Shown: positions 26,221 to 34,686, counted from the first letter of the stretch. The stretch: 64,000 bases of DNA from Paenibacillus illinoisensis NBRC 15959 (GCF_004000925.1 NZ_BIME01000008.1:124001-188000), one strand, 5' to 3'. The notes: generated from the letters alone by a model not told the origin. Numbers and translations: made by a program.

Positions 26221-27108
26221 TTGCAGCAGCGTCGTCGTACTGTTCATTCAGCCGCCAAAGTAGTGAGCCGAAAGAGGAAGCAGTTGCACAGAAGACGTGT
26301 AAAACCCGTGAGCAAGAAGGGTGCGGGAACCCCCAGATACGTCATCCCCCCAATACGGGAGGAAATCCATCCAAACATCCCCATGCTTTCGGTGATTATA
26401 CCGGCAATGAATGAAGAAAAGACGATTGGCAGAGTTGTTAGGCAGGCGCTTCGCATCTGCAGGGATTCCGAAGTAATTGCCGTTGTCAACGGCTCAACGG
26501 ACGGCACGGCAGCAGCGGCACAGGCAGCAGGTGCAAGAGTGCTTTTGTATACAGAGGCTCTGGGTCACGATGCAGGAAGACGAATGGGGGCAGCGGCTGC
26601 CCGCGGAAGAATCCTCCTTTTTACCGATGCAGATATCCCCATACCTGCAGAGCAGCTCGCTCCCTATGTGCAGGCCATATTGGATGGGACAGATGTAGCG
26701 CTTAACGATTATGACGGTCCGGTTAAACGGAATCCTGTACATCCAGTGGTGGAGGCCAAGCATGTCCTGAACAGCATCCTGGCCAGGCCGGACCTGCAGG
26801 GAGCTTCAATGACAGCCATTCCGCATGCGTTAAGCCGCAGGGCACTTGATGTCATAGGCGTTCCTTCGCTGGAGGTTCCTCCGCTTGCATTAGCCAAAGC
26901 CGTATCGAGTGGATTAGAGGTACGCGCCGTTCATCATGTACCTGTAGGTAAAATGAATGCGGTTCGGGTGAAACGGCGAAGCGGGCCTGATCCGCTGAGC
27001 CAAGTGGTGCTGAATGATCATCTGGCAGCGATCAGGTGGATCACCGACGAACTCGGTCCACGCGGAGGGTATTCCGACCTGCAGCGTGTTCGCTGTCTGA
27101 CGAGGTGA
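26221..27108 (+). CDS. Glycosyltransferase, GT-A fold (family 2-like)
   Basis: Transfers a sugar from a nucleotide donor; predicted cytoplasmic. From the TTG at 26221, 8 bp after GGGAGG, it has 295 residues; the GTG at 26212 overlaps that site. Residues 1-50 are a basic leader (RRRTVHSAAKVVSRKRK, HRRRVKPVSKKG). The catalytic domain begins at MLSVIIPAMNEEKTIGRVV, followed by VVNGSTDGT, LGHDAGRRMGAA, the DxD motif as FTDADIPIPAEQL, and ALNDYDGP. A shared stretch, RPDLQGASMTAIPHALSRR, makes it a tandem paralogue of the next gene. First of a six-gene glycosylation operon; the acceptor is likely the giant repeat protein (inference). Confidence 0.85.
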   Translation: MQQRRRTVHSAAKVVSRKRKQLHRRRVKPVSKKGAGTPRYVIPPIREEIHPNIPMLSVIIPAMNEEKTIGRVVRQALRICRDSEVIAVVNGSTDGTAAAAQAAGARVLLYTEALGHDAGRRMGAAAARGRILLFTDADIPIPAEQLAPYVQAILDGTDVALNDYDGPVKRNPVHPVVEAKHVLNSILARPDLQGASMTAIPHALSRRALDVIGVPSLEVPPLALAKAVSSGLEVRAVHHVPVGKMNAVRVKRRSGPDPLSQVVLNDHLAAIRWITDELGPRGGYSDLQRVRCLTR

Positions 27109-27112
27109 GAAG

Positions 27113-28201
27113 ATGAAAGAACGTTCGAGAGTTGTCCGCCATCGTCGGACGATGAAAAGACAACTGGCGTCCAGACGGAACATTCCCGGGAGAAGGCGGC
27201 CGAAGGGTAGAGCAGCCAAAGCTCCAGAACCCAGTTTGAATGCAGTATGGAAGTCGGGGCATCAGGCAGGACGCAGTGCACCTGAAGATAGAGCGTTGGC
27301 TGCCCAACATGTACGTCTTGCCTGGCGTGAGCACTGGCAGTCCATCTCGGGGAATTTCGGAAGCTATGAAGCTGCCATGCAGGCAGGGAAAGCATATATG
27401 CAAGGATACGTGCAGGGTGCAGGATATCCAGTGGATATCGTTCCGCTCCCCCTCCATCATTCTGCTGCCGCTGTTGTCTGTGCGTGCAATGAAGAACGGA
27501 CACTCGGAAAAGTAATGGCACAGTTAAAGCGGCTGCCGCTGAAGGACATCATTGTTGTGTTGAATGGAACAACGGACGACAGTCTGGATCTGGTGCTGGC
27601 CGAGTCCGGTATAACGCTTGTGTATGAACCGGATCGGGCAGGACATGATGTAGGCCGCGCACTTGGAGCGAAAATGACCGAAGCGGAAGTGATTCTTTTT
27701 GTGGATGGGGACATGGTGCTTCCGGCAGAACAGCTGGCTCCTTTTCTGTATGCAGTAGACCGGGGAAGCGATGTGGCCCTGAATGATCTGAATTCATTGC
27801 TGCCACCGTTTGCCCGGCAGGATGATGTGAGCCGGATCAAGGCGTATCTCAACCGTACTCTCGGAAGACCTGATCTGGGGTCCAATTCCTTGACTGCCGT
27901 CCCGCATGCTCTTTCCCGCAAAATGGTTATGACTGTTAAGCCTGAGTCCCTGGCAGTCCCGCCGAAGGCGCAAGCCATGGCGATTCGGCATGGTCTAAGC
28001 GTCACGGCGCCTTGCCAGGTGGACGTGATTCGCTCCAATCGTCTGCGTACAACAAATACAGGCAGTGGTAACGAAGTCGCGGGATTGATCATTGGGGACC
28101 ACCTGGAGGCGATTGCAGCCTGGATGGCGTCAGCAGACCATGGGCCGGATTCGCGGATGTTATCCCGAGCTGAAGTGGCTTACAGGAGGAACGCCCGATG
28201 A
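27113..28201 (+). CDS. Glycosyltransferase with basic leader and VWKSGH motif
   Basis: A 362-residue paralogue of the preceding enzyme. Residues 1-45 are Arg-rich (RRTMKRQLASRRNIPGRRRP), then VWKSGHQAGR and a Tyr/Gly segment (AGKAYMQGYVQGAGYP). The GT-A domain starts near residue 120: VVCACNEERTLGKVM, VVLNGTTDDSLDLV, AGHDVGRALGA, DxD as FVDGDMVLPAEQL, ALNDLNSL and RPDLGSNSLTAVPHALSRK. It starts 4 bp after its neighbour with GAGGTGAGAAG as ribosome site and overlaps the next gene by 4 bp (ATGA). The VWKSGH motif recurs in the last gene of the operon, suggesting a shared docking or targeting element. Confidence 0.87.
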   Translation: MKERSRVVRHRRTMKRQLASRRNIPGRRRPKGRAAKAPEPSLNAVWKSGHQAGRSAPEDRALAAQHVRLAWREHWQSISGNFGSYEAAMQAGKAYMQGYVQGAGYPVDIVPLPLHHSAAAVVCACNEERTLGKVMAQLKRLPLKDIIVVLNGTTDDSLDLVLAESGITLVYEPDRAGHDVGRALGAKMTEAEVILFVDGDMVLPAEQLAPFLYAVDRGSDVALNDLNSLLPPFARQDDVSRIKAYLNRTLGRPDLGSNSLTAVPHALSRKMVMTVKPESLAVPPKAQAMAIRHGLSVTAPCQVDVIRSNRLRTTNTGSGNEVAGLIIGDHLEAIAAWMASADHGPDSRMLSRAEVAYRRNAR

Positions 28202-28971
28202 CACTGACGAGTATCGTGATTCCAACGTATAACGGACTGGACCTGTTGAAGCCGTGTATTGATGCCATTCGGGAGTATACTGGAGCAGGCACGCCTTACG
28301 AGATTGTGGTTGTAGATAACGGTTCCGTCGATGGTACGGCAGCCTATTGTGCCCGTGAACGAGTCCGATTTGTTCGATTACCGGAGAACCGGGGTTTCCC
28401 AGCAGCCTGTAATGCCGGGCTGCGTGCGGCTTGCGGTGATGAGCTGCTGCTGCTCAACAACGATGTCACGGTGACCCCGCGGTGGCTCGAAAATCTTCGG
28501 TTCGGACTCTACAGTGAAGCAAACATCGGAATCACCGGTCCGGTAACCAATTATGCAAGCGGGATTCAGCAGGTTGACCTGGACTTTGGGAGCATGGAAC
28601 AGTTCCAGCAATTAGCGGCAGCCAACAATGTCTCCGACCCAACCAGGTGGAAGGAAGTCAGTCGCATCGTAGGACTGTGCATGTTGTTTCGGAGAGAGGT
28701 CATGGCGTCCATCGGCTTGCTTGACGAAGCCTATTCGCCTGGACATTATGAGGATGATGATTATTGTTACCGGGCTCGCATGCAAGGGTATCGACTGCTT
28801 GTATGCAGAGATGTACTTGTGCATCATCGCGGCAGCGCAAGTTTTCAGAAGACGGACCCGGCTGCATGGAAGCAATTGCTGGAACGTAATCGCTCGATAT
28901 TTATCCATAAATGGCATGTCGATCCACTTGAATATATTGAGACATCCGATGAGGGAGGGAATGTGGAATGA
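28198..28971 (+). CDS. Family 2 glycosyltransferase, rhamnosyltransferase-like
   Basis: 257 residues, almost pure catalytic domain: SIVIPTYNGLDLLKPCIDAI, VVVDNGSVDGT, NRGFPAACNAGL, the nucleotide-sugar motif LLNNDVTVTPRWL, GPVTNYASGIQQVD, and LDEAYSPGHYEDDDYCYRAR with the EDDD motif, then VHHRGSASF. It is a paralogue of the C-terminal-extended enzyme at 31207 but lacks the basic leader. ATGA overlaps at both ends join it to the neighbours, so all four are translationally coupled. Such enzymes commonly add rhamnose or similar deoxysugars; the donor is a guess supported by the following nucleotidyltransferase gene. Confidence 0.9.
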   Translation: MTLTSIVIPTYNGLDLLKPCIDAIREYTGAGTPYEIVVVDNGSVDGTAAYCARERVRFVRLPENRGFPAACNAGLRAACGDELLLLNNDVTVTPRWLENLRFGLYSEANIGITGPVTNYASGIQQVDLDFGSMEQFQQLAAANNVSDPTRWKEVSRIVGLCMLFRREVMASIGLLDEAYSPGHYEDDDYCYRARMQGYRLLVCRDVLVHHRGSASFQKTDPAAWKQLLERNRSIFIHKWHVDPLEYIETSDEGGNVE

Positions 28972-29699
28972 AAGGAGTAATTCTTGCTGGAGGAACGGGA
29001 ACACGGCTGTATCCTCTGACGCGGCTGATTAACAAACATCTGCTTCCGGTCGGTAAACATCCGATGATTGTGTATGGCATCGACAGACTCCGTCAGGCGG
29101 GTATTGAGGATATTTTGATTGTAATGGGCAAACATTCGGCGGGACTGTACACGGAGTATCTGGGCGGCGGAGCCGAGTTTGGAGTTCGGTTGACCTACCG
29201 GATTCAGGAGCAGGCGGGAGGCATTGCTGAAGCACTTGATCTGGCAAAGTCCTTTATTCTTCCTGGTGAAAAGTTTGTCGTACTGCTGGGTGACAATCTG
29301 TTCAGTGATGATCTGAAACCTTATGTTGATCGTTATGTGCAGCAGCCTGCGGGAACAGCACGTGTGCTGCTGAAAGAGGTGGATGATGCCAGACGTTACG
29401 GTGTACCTGTCTTTGACGCGAACCATCCGGAGCGCATATCGTACATTGAGGAGAAACCAAGCCAGCCGAAAACCTCTTACTGCGTAACGGGGATTTACAT
29501 GTACGATGATCATGTATTCCATCTGATTGACGGCATTACGCCTTCTGCACGCGGGGAGCTTGAAATTACGGATGTCAATAACCACTATGCCTCTGCTGGA
29601 GGCCTGGAGTATGACATCCTGCAAAAATACTGGAGCGATGCAGGTACCTTCGAATCGCTGCAGGAAGCTGCAGTTCGCATGAAGGGACAACTGCCATAA
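28968..29699 (+). CDS. Sugar-1-phosphate nucleotidylyltransferase (RfbA-like)
   Basis: Makes an NDP-sugar donor from a sugar-1-phosphate and NTP, probably dTDP-glucose. The 243-residue protein has MKGVILAGGTGTRLYPLT (the pyrophosphorylase nucleotide loop), NKHLLPVGKHPMIVYGI, a metal/active-site LLGDNLF, IEEKP with the sugar-phosphate-binding Glu/Lys, and VTGIYMYDDHVF, GELEITDVN. It lacks the extra C-terminal segment of longer UTP-type enzymes. No rfbBCD genes follow, so further steps toward rhamnose would be encoded elsewhere, or dTDP-glucose itself is the donor. The gene overlaps the upstream one by 4 bp. Confidence 0.9.
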   Translation: MKGVILAGGTGTRLYPLTRLINKHLLPVGKHPMIVYGIDRLRQAGIEDILIVMGKHSAGLYTEYLGGGAEFGVRLTYRIQEQAGGIAEALDLAKSFILPGEKFVVLLGDNLFSDDLKPYVDRYVQQPAGTARVLLKEVDDARRYGVPVFDANHPERISYIEEKPSQPKTSYCVTGIYMYDDHVFHLIDGITPSARGELEITDVNNHYASAGGLEYDILQKYWSDAGTFESLQEAAVRMKGQLP

Positions 29700-29753
29700 C
29701 ATCATGCGCCTGATGCTGCCGCTGTGCGGTGCCCCATGGGACCCGAGTAACCT

Positions 29754-29785
29754 GCGCCGGAGCTGGAAGGAGGCTCCGGCGCTTT
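29754..29785 (+). terminator. GC-rich hairpin inside the glycosylation operon
   Basis: GCGCCGGAGC (29754-29763) is perfectly complementary to GCTCCGGCGC (29773-29782), followed only by TTTG. It lies in the sole long gap (126 bp) of the cluster and could attenuate or process the transcript before the GT-D gene. Confidence 0.5.
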
Positions 29786-29825
29786 GTGCAGCGGCGCTCC
29801 CGTGCATGTCAAGGGAGGGAATGCC

Positions 29826-31148
29826 ATGAGAGTAGCGAAACGGACCGGGCACACGGAAGCCAAGGCGACAGGTAAGCCGCGAGGTACTCGCCCGGCAGCA
29901 TTTCAAGGGCAAGGCGTTCTAATGGTGACAGGAACCCCAGAGGCTGGAACCCGGCGGGCTGCCGTCAAGCCCGGGCATCGCACTGCGCGGGCCCCGGCGG
30001 GCGCACGTACTGCTGTGGCGCGTAAGCCTGCTGGCAGGAAGGCCGCTGCACGCCGACGCTCCGCTGGCAGGCGCGGGCATGCCGCGGCTCACGGCCGCCG
30101 CCGCGTAGTACCCCGGCGGGCGTTGCGCCCGGCTGCGCGACGTGCGCCTGTGCCCGCACCGCAAGCCAGCACGCCGAAGGCAGTGCCTGCCCGCGGTGCG
30201 GGCACGGCCCCGCTAGGGGCGACACACCACCCGAACGGTGGTGTCGCCCCCGCGGGGCAAGCTGGCGCTGCTGCTGCACATGCGGGCAGCGCCAAGGCCC
30301 TGCCGCCTGCAGAGCCGGCAGGCGCACCCGGCGGCTACGCCGAGGGCTACCGCGACGGCGTATTCGCGGGCGGAGAGGCACTGGTGGCGCAGCATATCCC
30401 GCCGGACCACATTCTGCCTGCCGTAGCGGCGGCAGATCTGATCGCGGCGGGTTTTCGCCAATATGCGCCCAGCCTCACCCGTCTGGCCAGCCCCCACGAG
30501 GTGGCTGACCAGATCCGGGGGGCGCTGGATGCACAGCGCCCCCTGTCGGTCGTTCGCCTCGGAGATGGCGAACTGCTGACGCTGGCAGCCGATACGGTGC
30601 TGCCCGGCGAGCAGGTGCAGGAGCTGGCACCGTTCCTGCCTTACGCAGGGGTGCCGCGCTCCGTTCCCGAGATTCGGGCTGCGCTTGCCGAAGCGATACA
30701 GGGGGCGGATTGGGTAGGCGTTCCGATCTCGCGGGCGCCCACGTTTCAAGGCTTGTTATTCCCGGTGATGCGCCACTTCGGGATTGACTGGTCCCGGTTG
30801 AAGCTGACCAGTTCCACAATCAACTATAGCCTGCATCAGACGGGGCTGCTGCTGCCTATCCTGCAAGGCCGCCGCGTGCTGGTGATCGGCAGTCAGGCAA
30901 GCGGGCTCGGTGCATTGCTTCTCAGTCACGGAATCCATGTGACGGGCATGATTGGGTCCGTTGCCGGGGTTATGGATGTGCCCAGGGTGGTGCAGGAAAC
31001 GGCAGCGCATTCCTTCGATATTGCGCTGGTTGCTGCAGGAGTTCCGGCCGTAATCCTGTGTCGGCGCATTGCCGGCGAACTAGGCAGGGTTGCTCTGGAT
31101 TTTGGGCATTTGGCTGATAAATTGGTTACAGGAGAGCTTCATCTCTAA
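29826..31148 (+). CDS. GT-D-type glycosyltransferase with Ala/Arg/Pro-rich N-terminus
   Basis: A 440-residue protein in two parts. Residues 1 to about 165 are low-complexity Ala, Arg, Pro, Gly (for example ARKPAGRKAAARRRSAGRRG), encoded by DNA far richer in GC than anything else in the window. The Gly/Tyr motif GGYAEGYRDGVFAGGE follows. The C-terminal part from about residue 195 has SVVRLGDGELLTLA, which matches the RFGDGE signature of GT-D glycosyltransferases (the DUF1792 fold), then DWVGVPISRAP and a Rossmann-like GRRVLVIGSQASGLGALL. The ATG is at 29826, 6 bp after AAGGGAGGG. The acceptor is likely the same glycan; assignment to GT-D is from the motif. Confidence 0.78.
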   Translation: MRVAKRTGHTEAKATGKPRGTRPAAFQGQGVLMVTGTPEAGTRRAAVKPGHRTARAPAGARTAVARKPAGRKAAARRRSAGRRGHAAAHGRRRVVPRRALRPAARRAPVPAPQASTPKAVPARGAGTAPLGATHHPNGGVAPAGQAGAAAAHAGSAKALPPAEPAGAPGGYAEGYRDGVFAGGEALVAQHIPPDHILPAVAAADLIAAGFRQYAPSLTRLASPHEVADQIRGALDAQRPLSVVRLGDGELLTLAADTVLPGEQVQELAPFLPYAGVPRSVPEIRAALAEAIQGADWVGVPISRAPTFQGLLFPVMRHFGIDWSRLKLTSSTINYSLHQTGLLLPILQGRRVLVIGSQASGLGALLLSHGIHVTGMIGSVAGVMDVPRVVQETAAHSFDIALVAAGVPAVILCRRIAGELGRVALDFGHLADKLVTGELHL

Positions 31149-31206
31149 TGGAGTCTGGCGGATGGTTGACGCGACCATCCGGACGAGGGGAAATGGGGGA
31201 AGCAAC

Positions 31207-32757
31207 ATGAGCAAACCAGGTATCATATCCAAGCATCGGGGCTCCGGACCCGCCAAAGTTGTTCTGCATTCCGCTGGAAAGAGCACAGTGTGGAAATCGG
31301 GACACAGAGGGAAAGGCAAGCGGGGGGCCCGAGCTGTCAAACTGTACAAACAAGGGTACAGTAGGGGATACGATGAAGGGGTAAGACAGGGTCAGAGTTC
31401 ATTTGGATTGTTATTTGAAGGGGTCAGCATCATTATTCCGACCTATAATCAGCGGGAGTATGCCCTTAAATGTGTATCCAGTATCGAGAAACATACGCCT
31501 GCTCCCTACGAAATCATTGTGGTGGATAATGGTTCGAAGGACGGGACGGCAGAAGCGATGCTGCGTAAAGGCGGCATGGTGAGAGTGGCTGCACTGGATG
31601 TCAATCGCGGATTTGCCGGAGGTGTCAATCAGGGTCTAATGATGGCGAGAGGCCGTCATATCGTGGTGCTGAATAACGATACGCTGGTCACGCCAGGCTG
31701 GCTTGATAACATGATGGCCTGCCTGGACAGTGATCCGGATATTGGCCTGGTCGGCCCAGTTACCAACTATATAGGAGGCGATCAGCAGATCGATGTTCCG
31801 TATTCCGAGGTGCAGGATATGTGGTCCTTTGCCGCCAGACACAACCGGCCTGACCCTGGTAAACACCGGGTGACCGATCGGCTTGTCGGCTTTTGCTGGC
31901 TGTTCTCACGAGAGCTGCTGGAGCGGGTAGGATATCTGGATGAAGGATATGCGGTGGGCAACTTCGAAGATGATGACTGGATGATTCGGGTGAAGCTGGC
32001 AGGGTATAAGCTTGCGGTCGCAGGAGATGCCTTCATTCATCATTTTGGCAGCGTCAGCATGAAGGCGCTGGGCGAACCAGATTTTGCAGCTGTGAACAAG
32101 GGGAACGAACAATTTCATTCCACAAAGTGGGGGGATCCTCACGCTCTGGTCGCGAAAACATTGCAGCTGGCACATCATATGGCACAGGAAAATTCATCGG
32201 CAGCGCCGGATTCCGCCCATTTGGGCAAAGCCAACCCGCGCCAGCAATTGTCCACGAAGGGCAGTCAGGACGGGGTACCGAAGACAAGACGCAGCAGCGA
32301 CTTTTATCCGGAAGGCTGCTTCGTGTCTGATACGAAAGGCGATGTATACCGTCTGGCGGGAGGACTGCGCCGTAAGCTGAATATTCCGGTACCGCGCGGC
32401 ATATCCCCTGTTCAGGTAGCCAAGCCGGATCTGCTGGGGGTCCCTGCTGGAGATCCTGTAATGTCTGCAAGTGAAATTCGGGGCTGGCCGCTTGAAGTGA
32501 GGCATGTGCATGTTTCATCGATTCATGACTCGGACACGGGTTGGACGGAAGGCTGTATTCTTGCGGCAGCTGATGCGCCGGAGGTTCGCTATCAGATCAG
32601 CGAGGGCAGACGGAGAAAGTTCGCAACGGTGTATGCAGCAGAACGATGGGGCGTACATTCGGGTCATGTATTGAGCGTGTCTCCGGAACAGCTGCATGCA
32701 ATTCAGGAAGGCCTGCCCATCATCGCACCGCCGCAGCTCTTAAACGAAGATCTGTAA
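31207..32757 (+). CDS. Family 2 glycosyltransferase with two C-terminal repeats
   Basis: 516 residues. The leader is Lys/Arg-rich and contains VWKSGHRGKGKRGARAVKLY then QGYSRGYDEGVRQGQ. The GT2 domain (about residues 75-310) shows SIIIPTYNQREYALKCVSSI, VVVDNGSKDGT, NRGFAGGVNQGL, VLNNDTLVTPGWL, GPVTNYIGGDQQID and NFEDDDWMIRVK. The last ~150 residues hold two related modules: GCFVSDTKGDVYRLAGGLRRK and GCILAAADAPEVRYQISEGRR, each ending in a P-x-x-hydrophobic strand; they look like the short VY-x-L-x-x-G-x-R-R beta repeats seen in surface and glycan-binding proteins. The start is the ATG behind GGGGGAAGC. Last gene of the cluster. Confidence 0.88.
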   Translation: MSKPGIISKHRGSGPAKVVLHSAGKSTVWKSGHRGKGKRGARAVKLYKQGYSRGYDEGVRQGQSSFGLLFEGVSIIIPTYNQREYALKCVSSIEKHTPAPYEIIVVDNGSKDGTAEAMLRKGGMVRVAALDVNRGFAGGVNQGLMMARGRHIVVLNNDTLVTPGWLDNMMACLDSDPDIGLVGPVTNYIGGDQQIDVPYSEVQDMWSFAARHNRPDPGKHRVTDRLVGFCWLFSRELLERVGYLDEGYAVGNFEDDDWMIRVKLAGYKLAVAGDAFIHHFGSVSMKALGEPDFAAVNKGNEQFHSTKWGDPHALVAKTLQLAHHMAQENSSAAPDSAHLGKANPRQQLSTKGSQDGVPKTRRSSDFYPEGCFVSDTKGDVYRLAGGLRRKLNIPVPRGISPVQVAKPDLLGVPAGDPVMSASEIRGWPLEVRHVHVSSIHDSDTGWTEGCILAAADAPEVRYQISEGRRRKFATVYAAERWGVHSGHVLSVSPEQLHAIQEGLPIIAPPQLLNEDL

Positions 32758-32966
32758 AGATGAGGCTCGCTGTGAACCGGTTCGGCATGATGCGAGATGT
32801 AATGTGCAGCATTCGGCTCCATTTCATTTCGCATCCAGGCTTTCCATAGGTTACATACAAGGCAATCTTATGTTTATAGATGGTTGAAAAGTAAGCGATT
32901 TCATTTTACACTATGACCAATTGAATCATCGCAGAGCTAACTTAAGCAGCGGTATGGGGATGGTGC

Positions 32967-33923
32967 ATGATGAAGAATGAAAGCATTGTACTGGCCGAAC
33001 GAATAGCCAGTCATTTTTTGCAGGAAAAAGTAAAGGCAGCACATCAGATTGTTGGGAAGGGTTTCGTCAATCAGGTTTGCGTAGTTGAGACGGAAGGTCA
33101 TCAAGTGGTTGTGCGCATGAACGACAAAGACGAGTATCCCATCTTCTTGAAAGAAAAATGGTGCATTGAGCAAGCCGCCGCCGCTGGGATTCCTGGTCCA
33201 GAGACGTTATCCGTTGGAATCACGGATGAAACAGCATATATGATTCAAACGGTAGTCCAAGGGGATAACGGACTCGAAGCAACAATAGACTCCATTGATA
33301 TCTGGAGAAAGCTCGGCGAGTACGCAAAACGAATTCATTCCATTCCGGCGGCAGGTTTCGGAGAACGGATGGACCCTGTCTCGGGTACATTTTATTCCCC
33401 GCCGCATGCGGGATCAGATGGCAGCTGGCAGGGATACGTCCAGTACAATATCAATAGTTTGACGGAGCATGATCCCTTAATTGAGCTGGGTGTACTAACT
33501 AAAGCAGAATCGAAAAGGGTAAGACAGTGGTTCGAGCGTTTGAAAATGGAAACGTTCCGTTTTGGCCTGTGTCATGGTGATCTCTCATTGAAGAACACGA
33601 TGGTTGATTTGGCAGGTCAAATTACACTATTGGATTGGGGAAATGCAGAAGTCACTGTGGTGCCGTATGGCGATATCATACATATGATACGATGCCAGAT
33701 CCATGGAGAAGGGCCAAACAGTGCAGAATTGGAAGCCTTTATAGAGAGTTACGGGCTGAATGAGTATGAGCTGGATCAGATGAGACTTGTGATGGTCTTG
33801 AAGACCTTTGATACGCTTCGATGGGCTATCGATCAAAGTCCGGATGAGGTTGATTTTTACGCCGGGGTGGCCCGGAAAGTCCTTACTTTGGTCAAAGCAG
33901 CAAGCAGAGACGGATGGATGTAA
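32967..33923 (+). CDS. Aminoglycoside phosphotransferase-family kinase
   Basis: A 318-residue small-molecule kinase with the protein-kinase-like fold. ATP-binding strand: VKAAHQIVGKGFVNQVCVVETEGHQVVVRMND (Arg in place of the usual Lys). Catalytic loop: GLCHGDLSLKNTMVD (HGDLSLKN, Asp and Asn). Metal motif: ITLLDWGNAEV. There is no sign that it acts on an antibiotic; such proteins also phosphorylate sugars, choline or homoserine. ATG at 32967 is followed by a second ATG. Stand-alone, with about 209 bp of upstream non-coding DNA and no clear terminator after it. Confidence 0.88.
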   Translation: MMKNESIVLAERIASHFLQEKVKAAHQIVGKGFVNQVCVVETEGHQVVVRMNDKDEYPIFLKEKWCIEQAAAAGIPGPETLSVGITDETAYMIQTVVQGDNGLEATIDSIDIWRKLGEYAKRIHSIPAAGFGERMDPVSGTFYSPPHAGSDGSWQGYVQYNINSLTEHDPLIELGVLTKAESKRVRQWFERLKMETFRFGLCHGDLSLKNTMVDLAGQITLLDWGNAEVTVVPYGDIIHMIRCQIHGEGPNSAELEAFIESYGLNEYELDQMRLVMVLKTFDTLRWAIDQSPDEVDFYAGVARKVLTLVKAASRDGWM

Positions 33924-34109
33924 TCGCTTTTTCAAAAAAATTAAATTTAATCTTTCTATGCTGCTATAGGTTTATTCTATTAGGAGCTCCATTGACGCTT
34001 GATGGTACGAAGAGTACATTTATAGCCATAATTCTTATTTAACAGGTAGGAATTAAAGGTCTGAGGCGTACCTCGATCTTATCCTTGAATACAATCAGGA
34101 GGGTTATCG

Positions 34110-34388
34110 ATGTCTACATCACCCAAAAAAGTAGTGCTATGGAGCAAAACAGGCTGTCATTTCTGTGGAGAGGTAAAAGCGTTTTTGACGTCCCGGAATC
34201 AGCCTTTTGAGAACATTGAAGTGGAAGGCAATGATGTGCTGAGAGATGTGCTAGAAGTGAAATACGGCATTCGGCATGTTCCTGTGATTGAAGTGGGAGG
34301 AGAAGGGAAGTTTGAGGCTTTGCTGGAACCGGATCTGGAGAAGCTTGCCGCGCTTTTGGCCCATCCGGATGAGGCAGCAGCGGTCTGA
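34110..34388 (+). CDS. Glutaredoxin-like protein (YtnI-like)
   Basis: A 92-residue thioredoxin-fold oxidoreductase: VVLWSKTGCHFCGEVKAFL carries the redox CxxC as CHFC (residues 16-19), and the cis-proline is in IRHVPVIEV. This is the size and layout of NrdH/YtnI-type redoxins. In B. subtilis ytnI lies in the ytm operon beside flavin monooxygenases that scavenge sulfur from modified cysteines; here a monooxygenase gene follows by about 300 bp. RBS is AGGAGGG. It probably reduces a thiol or flavin-linked intermediate of that pathway; the specific partner is inference. Confidence 0.85.
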   Translation: MSTSPKKVVLWSKTGCHFCGEVKAFLTSRNQPFENIEVEGNDVLRDVLEVKYGIRHVPVIEVGGEGKFEALLEPDLEKLAALLAHPDEAAAV

Positions 34389-34572
34389 TCGTCCTTTGCA
34401 CGATCGGATTGAATTCGTCGTTTCCGGCTATGGAAAGCTGCTGGGACAGTGGAACGTAGCCGGGAGCGTACGAATGACCTGTCTTATACAGATCTCTGAT
34501 TTATATATAGAAAAGTTCTATTAGTCACCCCGTTGACCCTTTCACAGGGCAGTGATAAGATTTGTGAAATTA

Positions 34573-34599
34573 TAAAACTGACCAAACTCATAGGAATAG
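34573..34599 (+). promoter_or_regulatory. CymR-like site upstream of the LLM monooxygenase
   Basis: Matches the 27-bp CymR consensus as I recall it (TAWWNC, 2 nt, ANTWNA, 3 nt, ATMGGAATTW) at 16 of 19 defined positions, including TAAAAC and ATAGGAAT. CymR is the master repressor of cysteine metabolism in Bacillus and related Firmicutes. The site lies about 87 bp before the ATG. Confidence 0.5.
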
Positions 34600-34686
34600 T
34601 TACTTTTGAGTTTCGAAAATGTAAATGTCGTGTCTTGGATCCTGATGCATCATCCTAAATCCAATATGAGGGAAGGCGGAATGTAT

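Noticed and set aside
29919..30749. Several long minus-strand frames in the GC-rich part of the GT-D gene
   Set aside because: High GC removes stop codons in all frames; only the sense frame joins to a recognisable catalytic domain and has a ribosome site.
31090..31206. Start of the last glycosyltransferase at 31090
   Set aside because: That extension overlaps the GT-D gene by about 60 bp without a ribosome site; ATG at 31207 follows GGGGGAAGC and begins the basic leader.
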